From NCBI GenBank assembly GCA_018417955.1, contig JACTVC010000020.1:186001-250000 (forward strand): a stretch of 64,000 nucleotides of DNA, written 5' to 3'. Below the pieces are notes generated by a model, which was not told where the DNA came from, made no database searches, and was given only the letters and a program-made list of their open reading frames with translations. Both the position numbers and the translations under genes were made by a program. Of this stretch, positions 1 through 10,345 are shown in pieces. The number at the start of each line of letters is the position of its first letter. Within the stretch, counting starts at the first letter, position 1. This DNA comes from Laccaria trichodermophora. Lineage: Eukaryota > Basidiomycota > Agaricomycetes > Agaricales > Hydnangiaceae.

Positions 1-1
1 C

Positions 2-1108
2 CCATTGCCCTTTTCTACCAATGCCCTCAATACAACCATCGACTTTCTCGGCAGAACGGGCAACATATCCAAGCTGGTTCTTGCGTTTGAAGTTCTCACA
101 CAACCACTTCCAAAAGCGAACGAACACTTTTTCAGCTCCTTTGATGACGATGACGATTTCGGGGTTGCGGGAGGCACATCTTCCTCTTCTTCTTTCTCTC
201 CTCCGCACACAGTTCCCAACCTTACAACTTACAACCTCCTTCTACGGCACATATGTCACATAGGCCATCCAACACTTGCGCGTCACTACCTTCTCCAAGC
301 TATCAAGTTGGAGAGAGAAACGGACAATTTGATACGAAAGAAACTGTTTGGCTGGACACCTCTGAGTGAGATCGTGTCTCCACAGTTTTCCATGAACAGA
401 TCTACGTTGGTCCCCGCTCTCGGCTTGAGTAACCGTGACAAGAACCTTGGTTTAATGCGATGGCTACTCTCCAAAATGCCATACATCGTCCGCACGAAAA
501 AGAGGGATCTGATTTATTACATGAGAGTTCGGGAAGAACGACTGAAGTGGGAACGCGAGAATGAAGATTCCATAGTACCAACCACCGCCGTAGATCCCCC
601 GCTGAAACCTCCAAACGATCCCGTTTCAACCCCATCACCCCCCACACCCTCCACAATAGCTCCAGTCCCCATCAAACCCTTCGACATCAAGCTCCACATC
701 TCCATCCTCCAACGAAACCTATACAACTCTGAACGATTCCACGCTCACCTAGAACACCTCGTCGGTCGAACAACGCAACGACTCAAAGAACGGCTAGGCA
801 GACGTGTCTGGGCCGGGAAAGACATCTACTTGGCGGATGTGAACAAGAGGATCAGGCTTTCACGGGAAGCTTGGGCGAGATCCGCGGGTTTTAGAGAACG
901 AAGGGAGCCCCCGAAACCGACGGTTATTGATTTCCCACCGCCGGATGTAGATACTTCTGTGCGGCATGTTCCGCCACATTTGACGCTTGGACGGAAGTTG
1001 GAAGAGCGGACACCGTTTTTCCAGCCGAGTTCACGGAGGTCGTTCTCGACGATGTCGAGTCGTGATTCTTCGTTATGGGAGACGCTCTGGCGGCGTAATG
1101 GGCCTTGA
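2..1108 (+). CDS. 5'-truncated PPR-like (probably mitochondrial) protein
   Basis: The reading frame is open from the first complete codon of the window to a stop at 1106-1108, so the gene enters from the left and only its C-terminal part (about 368 codons) is here. Near residues 73-105 the text TTYNLLLRHICHIGHP resembles one helix pair of a pentatricopeptide repeat, a fold used by organellar RNA-binding proteins. An acidic stretch (FDDDDDFG) precedes a Ser-rich patch, and a proline-rich linker follows near residues 200-225. The tail is basic and Arg-rich with no further motif. It is intronless over this stretch, which is unusual beside its neighbours and fits a long 3' exon. I cannot name the family beyond PPR-like; it could be another helical-repeat protein. 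It converges on PCH2. Confidence 0.55.
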   Translation, partial: PLPFSTNALNTTIDFLGRTGNISKLVLAFEVLTQPLPKANEHFFSSFDDDDDFGVAGGTSSSSSFSPPHTVPNLTTYNLLLRHICHIGHPTLARHYLLQAIKLERETDNLIRKKLFGWTPLSEIVSPQFSMNRSTLVPALGLSNRDKNLGLMRWLLSKMPYIVRTKKRDLIYYMRVREERLKWERENEDSIVPTTAVDPPLKPPNDPVSTPSPPTPSTIAPVPIKPFDIKLHISILQRNLYNSERFHAHLEHLVGRTTQRLKERLGRRVWAGKDIYLADVNKRIRLSREAWARSAGFRERREPPKPTVIDFPPPDVDTSVRHVPPHLTLGRKLEERTPFFQPSSRRSFSTMSSRDSSLWETLWRRNGP

Positions 1109-1402
1109 TGCAACGTCATTTCGTAGCTTTCATCTGTGCGTACCATTTCCATCTCATGGACCTAAAATGTTGACTAGGCTTTTCTTGTCAAGGCCACCAG
1201 AACCGCTCCCCGAGTGCGTCGGAGTATTAGAGCTTACACTGACTCACGGCCTGCCAAAGACCTCACGCAGGTTCGAGCAAGGTAATCACTCCCACGAGGC
1301 GAGTTGAGGATGTGTATGTAGTACAGTGATATCAGGGAATAATTAAAAACAGCCAACAGTTCTATAACTGAGTTTCCATCCATCCAGTTCTACGAATCTC
1401 AC

Positions 1403-3204
1403 TCAAGCCAGCCTGTCCAACTCCTTCGCTTTATCCTTGACAACTGCTTCCATTCCATCCAACCATTGCTCCACTTGTACTGCCCCCGTTTGCAAAGACG
1501 CTGATGGCTCTGTATTGGGTCCTTTCGTGCTGGATGAAGAAAAAGTGACGTTTCCGACGCCAATGAAGCGTGCCATTGCGATGACAGGTAGTCGTCGGAG
1601 TGCACGTCCTGACATACCCTGAGCCTGACAAAACCGATCGATAAGATACCAGGGAAAAGGATAAACGGATTGACACATACTCTGCATTGTGCAGCCAACG
1701 CTAAAAGTCGCAATCCTACATTTTTCGACCTCTGATGTGGGTCCACAGCCGAATTTTGAGTTTGATCTGTTTTAGTCGAGAGCTCGTACATCTGGACTTG
1801 TTTCAGTGTTGGGACGACCTGAATAAACTTCTCAAAAAATCATTTGACGCAAAGCAAGGCGGTTGAGAATAACCGTGACTGATATAATTCCTTTTTGCAT
1901 AATCTCGCAGACGCATGTGCGCAATATTTCGTATATCGCCTCGCGAGATGGAAGGTCGACATATTGTACAATGTCAGCGCGGTCGACGAATGCACAGTCT
2001 ACACGCGGACATTAGTGACGCAGAAAGTTCAAAAGTTAAGACGGGGTACCTATAGCTTTAACGAGATTGCTGGTCGACATTATCAGCACGTTTTTTCGAT
2101 GCTTTAGTTTGTCCAGTTGAGTTAGCAGAGCGTTGACAACCTGCGGAGATATCAGCATACAGTAAGGTTATAGAAGTAATCCAACCCTACGCGTAAGCCG
2201 TCAGATGGTTCGGTCCCGGCCATGGCCCCAGCTCGAGCAGCTGTCAACGATTCCACTTCGTCTTGATAGTTTGTTAGATAATGCAGCGCATACATGCTGC
2301 AAATTACCTATCAAAACCACAACGAACCCGTCCTCGTCGTCCACTAATTCCGTGATGCTATTGAAAAGACGTTGAACAAGTTTCCCCGACTCTGAAAACC
2401 ATCTAGAAAAGAGTGAATGGGAGTTGATCTCTAGCAGACGGGCATGTGAGTATCTGTGAAAATGCGCAAGTTAGACGGTAATCGGATAATTTTTTGATAA
2501 TCACAAACCGATGTGACAGCCGAATCGATAGTTTTTGTGCCAGAGCACGACAGAGAGATGTTTTTCCGGTGCCTGGTGGGCCGTGCAGGAGAACAACTCG
2601 ATTCCAAGAGATGAGGTTGACTGGAAACGACTCTGAGTCATCGCACAACGAAACCAATCAGACATTGTCACTCACAATCCACGTTTGCATCACTGAAAAC
2701 GAGAGTGGCATGTATGTAATCCAGGAGCTTGAGTTTTATGTCATCGGCGTATATCAACGAGTCCCACAAGCCCTCCCAGCCTACGTTGGGTAGCTCACAA
2801 ACGCTCGCTGCCATCGTATCGCCGTCATCTCCCTCCGAGTCCGGAGTGCTATTGGAAAACTCTTCGAACGAATCACTTTGAGAGGGCTGATAGACGTGAA
2901 TTTGGAGGGACATTTGGTCCAATGTCAGGGAAGGGGAGGGGCATGGTGACTCGCATGCGACTATGCGTTCTACTGAGGATGACAGTTCTGGGATATCGTT
3001 CCAGCCTTGGAGGGTGGATGGAATGGCGATTCTTTCGAATGAGGCGATGTATGAAGAGACGAGTGACCTGATGGTTTCGAAACGAGCAGCAGCTCGTGGT
3101 TTAAGCCTGACTTCAACTGTGAAGGGTCAGTAATGGCGTTGTTGGCGTTCATGATGCGCACCGTGAACTGTCCATTTTGTACGGTCCATAGAGACGTCGT
3201 TCAT
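1403..3204 (-). CDS. PCH2: Pachytene checkpoint AAA+ ATPase Pch2/TRIP13
   Basis: A multi-exon minus-strand gene. Exon 1 (3204-3162) ends TVH and joins, after intron 3161-3117, VEV at 3116, recreating the TVHVEV segment of human TRIP13. The next exon holds [18 protein letters not shown] and FSDANVD. The following exons give [21 protein letters not shown] (Walker A), [18 protein letters not shown], the Walker B/ESL region VVVLI-DEVESL split by an intron, [34 protein letters not shown] and, near the end, [14 protein letters not shown]. The protein stops at 1403. The family remodels HORMA proteins (Hop1 in meiosis, Mad2 at the spindle checkpoint). All core AAA+ motifs look intact. It is divergent from the valyl-tRNA synthetase gene with only 106 bp between start codons. 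Confidence 0.93.
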
Positions 3205-3310
3205 GGCAAGACGTTGGCAAGACGCGACTTTATTTCATGATGGACGCGTCTTGAGATTAGATTAGATCTGATCGAGTCACAGATTTTTATATTTTGATCA
3301 TTGGATTTGC
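3205..3310. promoter_or_regulatory. Compact divergent promoter PCH2 / VAS1
   Basis: Only 106 bp separate the PCH2 start codon (minus) from the first VAS1 start (plus), or 157 bp to the second VAS1 start. The stretch includes GATTAGATTAGATCTGATC, a short internal repeat of GATTA, and an AT-rich run (TTTTTATATTTTGATC) just upstream of the VAS1 starts. Both promoters, and at least one 5' leader, must lie in this space. Confidence 0.6.
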
Positions 3311-6300
3311 ATGCATCGATCTCTTTCTATCCTCCGCTCATTTAGACGTCCAATCTATACCATGGCAGATATCGTAGACCCAAACAACGTACGCGACCCA
3401 AACTCAAAGAGCGCAGGTACGCTCCTTGTCTCTTTACTACCACCAACATATTCCCTCATCACTCGCCCCCAGCGAAGAAGGAAGCCAAACGCCTCGAGAA
3501 AGAAGCAAAACTCGCTGCAAAATCAGCCAAAGCGGCGCCTTCAGCAGAGAAAAAGATAAAGGCCGTCAAGAAAGATGACACGGATGCACCATTCGTCAAC
3601 ACAACTCCCAAGGGGGAGAAGAAAGGTATGTCTCTTCAAGTTCATGCAACCTTCATTGACCCCAACCGACCGTACAGATCTCTCCGAGCCCATGGCAGCA
3701 GGCTACAACCCACTCGCTGTCGAATCATCTTGGTACGACTGGTGGTCAGCACAAGGGTTCTTCAAGCCCCAACTGACAGCCGACGGAAAGCCCAAGCCAG
3801 AGGGCCAGTTCGTCATTCCCTGTCCACCCCCCAACGTCACCGGAAGCTTGCACATCGGGCACGCGCTGACCGTTGCCATTCAAGATGGGCTCATCCGCTG
3901 GAACCGCATGCTTGGCAAGACCACCTTGTTCGTGCCCGGTTTCGATCATGCAGGCATTTCCACGCAGAGTGTAGTGGAGAAGAGGCTATACAAGGCGGAG
4001 GGAAAGACGAGGCATGATTTGGGACGGGAGAGGTTTTTGGAGACTGTCATGGATTGGAAAAATGAGTGAGTGACCGTTCACTGCGAAAGCCAAGCTAACA
4101 TATGCTCCCGTAGCTACCAATCCCGCATAACAAATCAGCTCCACCGCCTTGGTGGCTCTTACGATTGGGACCGCGTAGCTTTTACTATGGACCCCAAGCT
4201 CTCTAAAGCCGTCATCGAAACCTTCTGCCGCTTGCACGAAGACGGTATCATATACCGCGCCAACCGCCTCGTCAACTGGTGCATCAAACTCAATACGACG
4301 CTTTCCAACCTTGAGGTCGAGCAAAAGCAGCTTACGGGTCGAACACTATTGAACATCCCGGGCTACGACGCAAAGGAACGCTTCGAGTTTGGTGTCATCA
4401 CCAGTTTCGCGTATCCCATCGAAGGATCAGACGAGAAGATCGTAGTAGCGACAACGCGTCCGGAGACGATGCTCGGTGATACGGCCGTCGCCGTGCACCC
4501 AGATGACCCCCGCTACACCCACCTCCACGGCAAATTTGTTGTTCACCCATTCGTTCCCGACCGTCGCATCCCTATCGTATGTGATTCCATCATAGTAGAC
4601 ATGGAGTTTGGTACTGGTGCCGTAAAGATCACTCCTGCACACGACCCGAACGATTATGAAGTCGGTGTGCGTCACAACCTCGAGTTTATAAACATTCTGA
4701 ACGACGATGGAACGCTCAATGCCAATGCCGGTGTGCTCTTTGAAGGCGTGAAGAGGTTCCACGCAAGGAACAAAGTTGTGCAGTTGCTCAAAGAGAAGGG
4801 GCTATTTGTAGAGGTCAAGGACAATCCCATGCAGATCCCCATTTGCAGGTACTTTTCATTCCCTTCATACTGTGTTCCTGGGCTGACGTTGACTCAGTAA
4901 ATCAGGAGACGTAATTGAACCAGTGCTCAAGCCTCAATGGTGGGTAAACTGCAAACCTCTTGCAGAAGAAGCGATCAAGGTAATCTTCTCCTAATTGTCT
5001 TGTCTCTTCAGCTATTGAACAAATATTTTCAGCGCACAAGGGCTGGCGAACTACTCATAACGCCCAAACAATCCGAGAACGATTGGTATCGCTGGCTAGA
5101 AGGCATTCAAGACTGGTGTATTTCTCGTCAGCTCTGGTGGGGCCACCGATGCCCAGCTTACTTTGTCCGCATTGAGGGTAAAGACCAGGAGGTGGGTTTC
5201 CCCCCGTGTTTGAAGATGATCAGACTGATCTGAATCATAACAGGCCAACGATGGTAAGAACTGGGTTGTAGGTCGCACAAAGGAGGAAGCCACGGAACGT
5301 GCCAAAGTTCTCGCTGCAGGTGCACCCTTCGTACTAGAACAAGACGAAGACGTCCTTGATACATGGTTCTCCTCTGGTTTATGGCCCTTCTCCATCATGG
5401 GCTGGCCCGACAAGGTTAACCATCTCCTCAACCTCTTTGAATTTGTACTGAACGCTCTGACATTCAGACTCCCGACCTCGAGACGTTCTACCCCTGCACA
5501 CTCCTTGAAACAGGGTGGGATATCCTCTTCTTCTGGGTAGCCCGCATGGTCCTCCTCGGCATCCACCTCACTGGTAAAGTACCCTTCAACGAGGTCCTCT
5601 GCCACGCCATGATCCGCGACGCGCACGGGCGCAAAATGTCAAAGTCCCTCGGGAACGTTATCGACCCCATCGACGTCATCCAGGGACTACCTCTCGAAGA
5701 CCTTCACCAAAAACTGTACGAAGGCAACTTGGACGAAAAGGAGATTGTCAAAGCCAAAGCGGGGCAGAAGAAGGATTTCCCGAAAGGTATACCCCAGTGC
5801 GGTACCGACGCTCTACGGTTCGCGCTCTGTGCATACTCAGGGGGAGGGAGGGATATTAATTTAGAGATTCTGAGGGTAGAGGGGTACCGTAAGTTCTGCA
5901 ACAAGATCTTCAACGCCACCAAGTTTGCGATGTTAAAGCTGGATGGGGAGTTTGTGCCAGAGCCAATCGCAAAAGTGAGTCGTGGTAGTTTGTCCGAGTT
6001 GTGGAGTTCTTTGCTAATGGGAACATCTAGCCGACAGGGAATGAGAGCCTCGTGGAACAATGGATCTTCCACAAGCTCAACATTGCCGCTATAGAGATCA
6101 ACCAGTGCCTCGCTGATAGGAACTTCATGGCTGCCACCAATGCCGTTTACAATTTCTGGTTGTATGAGCTGTGTGACGTCTACATCGTAAGTATCTTGTC
6201 CAACGGAAGCCTTTGTCAAACTAATGAATACTGTTATAGGAAGCAATGAAACCCATGACAGACGAATCAGCTTCACCTGCTACCCGCAAATCCGCTCAGC

Positions 6301-7201
6301 AGACACTCTACACGTGTCTAGACTATGGCTTGCGTCTCTTGCATCCTTTCATGCCCTTTGTGACAGAAGAGCTCTGGCAACGCTTGCCAAGGCGAGCAAA
6401 CGATTCTACACCATCTATCATGCTGGCATCATACCCCATCTCGGTTTGTGCAATTCCCATGCTCGTGCCTTGGCCTTCGTTGACGTTGATAACTTTTTGG
6501 ACGAACAGGACTCTGATTTCGTATTCGAAGACGCAGAGAAGAAATTCGATCTCGTCTTCTCGACACTCAAAGCTGGCCGCTCACTCGCTGCTTCGTATAA
6601 CTTGCAGACAGATATCCAATGTTCGTCACCTCGCACCCCTTCTGTCTTGCTCTTTACCTGACCTCTCAATAATCCACAGTCTTCATCCACGCACAAGCAG
6701 ACCACGAAGCTGAACTCTTCCAATCCCAACTCTCCACCATCGTAGCCCTTACCAAGGGCTGCAAGAGCGCAAAAGTCGTACGCCAGCTGAACGAGATCCC
6801 CACTGGCTGCGGTGGTGGTGTCGTCACATCATCCATCGCCATACATACCCTTGTCCGAGTGCGTCCAGCCAAACCCTCTTTTTCATACATTCTCGTATGC
6901 TGATTGTGATTTTGTGAATGATTTGCAGGGTCTTGTCGATCTCGACCTAGAAATCTCAAAATGCGAGAAAAAACTAGACCTTGCTCGTCTCAACTTGCAG
7001 AAGATTGTCAAAGTGGAATCTCAGCCTGATTATGCCGAGACTGTTCCTGAGAATGTGAGAGCTGCGAATGACGACAAGGTTTGTTGTTTTCTCTCTTTGG
7101 CTGTTTCTTCAATAACTAATGCACCCCCCTAGAAAAAGACGATAGAAGCGGAGATTGCGACGCTGGAACTTTCGAAATCCATGTTTACGGAGTTGAAATA
7201 G
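3311..7201 (+). CDS. VAS1: Valyl-tRNA synthetase, cytosolic and probably mitochondrial
   Basis: A class I aminoacyl-tRNA synthetase of roughly 1,070 residues in many exons. After a Lys/Ala-rich, charged N-terminal extension ([19 protein letters not shown]) the core begins with [15 protein letters not shown]. It shows [15 protein letters not shown] (HIGH signature), [19 protein letters not shown], the editing-domain text [49 protein letters not shown] and [14 protein letters not shown] (KMSKS signature). The anticodon-binding domain follows and a C-terminal coiled coil ends SKSMFTELK. Two in-frame ATGs lie in exon 1, at 3311 and 3362. The 17 residues between them ([17 protein letters not shown]) are basic and hydroxylated with no acidic residue, like a mitochondrial presequence. 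In budding yeast the single VAS1 gene makes both enzymes from two starts, so the same is inferred here. Confidence 0.96.
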
Positions 7202-7492
7202 TAGAATGCTCTTAGTCGCAACTGTACATTGATTTAATGGGAAACAAACGAATAATTCAGGACCTTTGTGAACCTGGATTGATGTTTCTCTGCTGCAGGT
7301 TTTCCTCATATGAACAAGTGGTGTCATTTACGATTTAGATAACATTCTTTAGAACAAATGACAAGTAATAGGTATCTGATCTGGTATATTACTGTAACTG
7401 TACTGTACTACTCTACACAAAATTATAACAAGTATATGATCCACCTAGTGTACAGGGATTGCTGTTGTACACGTCCGTGATTGATTATGGTA

Positions 7493-10212
7493 TTACAGCA
7501 AATCATGCAAGACCTTGTCATATTGATGGGGCATGTGTGCACTACCCAGAATCACGTCAGAGTGCATTTATCCAAAACCGAGAAGAGGCACTCACGTCAA
7601 CATATCCCGTGCAAACACTAGCTGTGAAAAGACCTGCTCCACATCCAGCACTTCGAATAACCTCAGCTTATCGGGACGTAAGCTTTTCGCCAGCCGATGA
7701 GAAGGATGCAAATCGCTATCCCTCATGGCCCACAAGACTCGTCCCGGGGGGTACATATTCCCATTCTGCATATTGGCTTCGAGTGTTTTGCGCATTGCGA
7801 TGAACTGATAATCAACAATAGTCAGACCTTTAATCTCAGTTACAGTAAGAGGTATACCCACCCAATCCATATCATCAGCAGTCCCTTGACCAGCTTTCCA
7901 CTGCCTAGCTCGAGTGGTAACAGCAACATAACCGTCCCCAGCCTCTTTCGTTTCATTGGCTTCACAAAGCCACAGAGCAGCATTCTTCAAATCCCTGACA
8001 GAGCCAAGCGACAACCTAGCGACGACGTCGTGTGAGTAAACGAATGAAACAATTAGTTTATCGGCCAGACGACTAAGACTGGCGTCTGTAAGTGATCTGG
8101 CGCAAAGTGTCAATTTGAAATGAGAAAAAGAGCGAATGAGAGGCGCACGGCGGAGCGAAACAATATACGGACACCCTCCGTCCAACAGGGAGTCCACTTG
8201 ATCTCACAGTAAGACACGTCTTGGGGTCGGCCCACATCTATACTTGTATGACATTTATCGTGTCACTCGCAACGATCTCGCCACTCACCATGCCGAGCAG
8301 CGCAGCCACTCCGGCTCCCAGACTATGCCCACAGAGAACCAGCTCAAACTCTGGGTTATTATGCAATGCCTCTAACACAGCCAACTGAACTGGCTTCCCC
8401 ACGTCCCCCATCAGCCGCGCCATCCTCAACATCCCGCCGTGAACATGATACCTGGAATGTACCTTCTCCCTCCTCTTACTTTCTGAGATATCGGGCATGG
8501 AAGGGAAGTTAAATTGTCCGGGGATTGGGTGTTCGTCATCTTCAGTCATTGGGGGAGTTTGGGCAGGCTCGAAGGATTCAGCTTCACAGGTTAGGTCCAC
8601 GGCTATTTCGTTGAGGGACATCGTGCCTTTAAACACACGTGTCAGTGATTGGAACATAAAGGCACAAGTTAAGTACCTCTCAGGACGAGCACAATCTGCT
8701 CCCTCCCGTAATCTGTTAAAACCCAGAATCTAGGCATGAGATGCTCATTGCCAAACACCTGCGAAAAAACGGTGTAAGCACGCATTTTAGCCGACAAAAC
8801 ATCAGTGCACCCACAGCGGTGGACTTTATCTTCTCTTTCATCTCTTTCTTCTTTCTCTCCGCTGTCTCCTTCATCTCTGCTCGGTGCTTGCTCTCATCCC
8901 CATGATCGTGAGCCGCAGATAGCTCAAAAATCTCGCGATCGTGTTTGCCCAGCAACACGTCCCACCAAGAGTATGGCTTTGGTACACCTGACGAACTCTC
9001 CGATGTTGTCGAAGACGAGGGAAGCCCTGGAAAAGTAAAAGGGGCGTCTCCCGCAGCCTCAGCCTCTGAAGCGTCAATAGCATGGGTAAGTTGTGCTTCT
9101 TCAGCTGTCTTCTCCTTCGCCATCATATCCGAGAACGAAGTCGGCTCTGCTTGTGGTGAAGATCGCCGTGAAGGCATCTTACCGTTTGTATTCGACGATA
9201 AAGCTGCTTTATAGGCATCTGTCGGCGATACGCCAAAAAACAATAAACTCGCTCCCCCATATCCGGCCAACACCATTTTCGACAGTCGTCTCAGGGTAGT
9301 CTTCAGCTCGGAATCAGACATTTGTGAAAGTTGTTCGATGTCTGTACTCGACGCAAGATGAAGGTGTGCAACTGACCTCAAGGACGAACGAGATTTAGTC
9401 CTTGAGAGGAGAATGGATTGGGCACGCGAGCGGGTGGGGGCCTCTCCAATGTCTGCCGCTATGATTTGTGGGCCTCCTTGTCCGGGAAAGATAATGTCAG
9501 AAGTGACGCGTATTCGGGATCCCCTGTGACTGTCTGTCAGTTTACCATAGGATAACAATTCATAAACATAGGTTTACCTACCTGCGAGCACGGAGGGTAT
9601 CCATCGACCTTGGTGCATTCTTGACATCTATTTCCTTCAGGTATTTGAACCACCTCTTCTCCTGCCACTCTTGGGTGACACCTTGCAATGCAACCCAGGC
9701 CACAATAGCCCTAGCTACTTGTGTGATTCCGTACTGTTTCTTTGGAAGGTCGTCTCCTCCCGCAGACCATTCCCGCCGCACAAGGTCGATGAAGGACGCT
9801 AATGAGAATGAAGCATCGCTGCTTCCGGGAAATATCACAGAGAGGACGTTGATAGAGCTGTGTGCAGCGATAAGAGATGTTGTGGTGATGTATTCACTTA
9901 GATGAATTGGAGCAAGCGTGATTTGTTCAGCGAGTGAGATGACGGTGCGCACAGCGCCTCCGAGAGCATGAGTAGTGAGAGGAACACCACCAAAGAAAGC
10001 AATGTCGACGACAGTAGTGGTGATTCCAACTGCGGTAGTCGCTATGCCGCGAGCTACAGAGAACTGGGCGCGATATGAGAGGCAAATGCGAGCACAGGGG
10101 CCAGCCAACTCACACCTAATCTAGTGCTGTACTTTGCAGCGAAGAAACCAAAGGAAGATGCTGAAAGAGCGAGATCGACACCCTGTCTGCCATACCAATC
10201 CCAATTAGCCAT
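7493..10212 (-). CDS. Class 3 lipase, sn1-diacylglycerol lipase type, membrane-anchored
   Basis: Starts MANWDWYGRQGVDLAL at 10212. The N-terminal third is hydrophobic and small-residue rich (TTAVGITTTVVDIAFFGG), suggesting membrane-embedded segments. The catalytic domain begins about REQIVLVLRGTMSLNE and has the nucleophile elbow ELVLCGHSLGAGVAALLG; intron 2 of this region ends before MWADPKTC. After CFAPPS come TDASLSRLADKL and SFVYSHDVVARLSLGSV, the latter carrying the presumed catalytic Asp. A last intron donor (GTGAGTGCC, just below 7597) removes an early in-frame TGA; splicing to the next acceptor gives DMLTAHMPHQYDKVLHDLL and a stop at 7493, the C-terminus I expect for fungal members. 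The role is hydrolysis of diacylglycerol or related acylglycerols at a membrane. The 7202-7492 gap to VAS1 is a convergent 3' region. Confidence 0.88.
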
Positions 10213-10345
10213 GAGGGGAGTATGAGAAACGCGCCCTGAATGAGCTTGAAATCCGTCCTTGTCGTCGCCTTCGTCGCTCGGAGTACATGTGATTGATGAT
10301 CGCTGTCGTGTCGTTGCTACGTACGGTCACGTTGGATTTTTTTCT
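10213..10345. promoter_or_regulatory. Compact divergent promoter lipase / ICP55
   Basis: 133 bp lie between the start codons of the lipase (minus) and the Xaa-Pro aminopeptidase (plus). No TATA box is obvious. The region contains a GTCGTCGCC-type CpG-rich stretch and a T-run just before the ICP55 ATG. Confidence 0.5.

Noticed and set aside
7592..7594. In-frame TGA as the lipase stop codon
   Set aside because: It lies inside a perfect GTGAGT donor. Splicing restores the expected AHMPHQYDKVLHDLL tail.
10259..10345. N-terminal extension of ICP55 from a non-ATG codon
   Set aside because: No ATG is present, and the sequence from 10346 is already a good matrix-targeting presequence.
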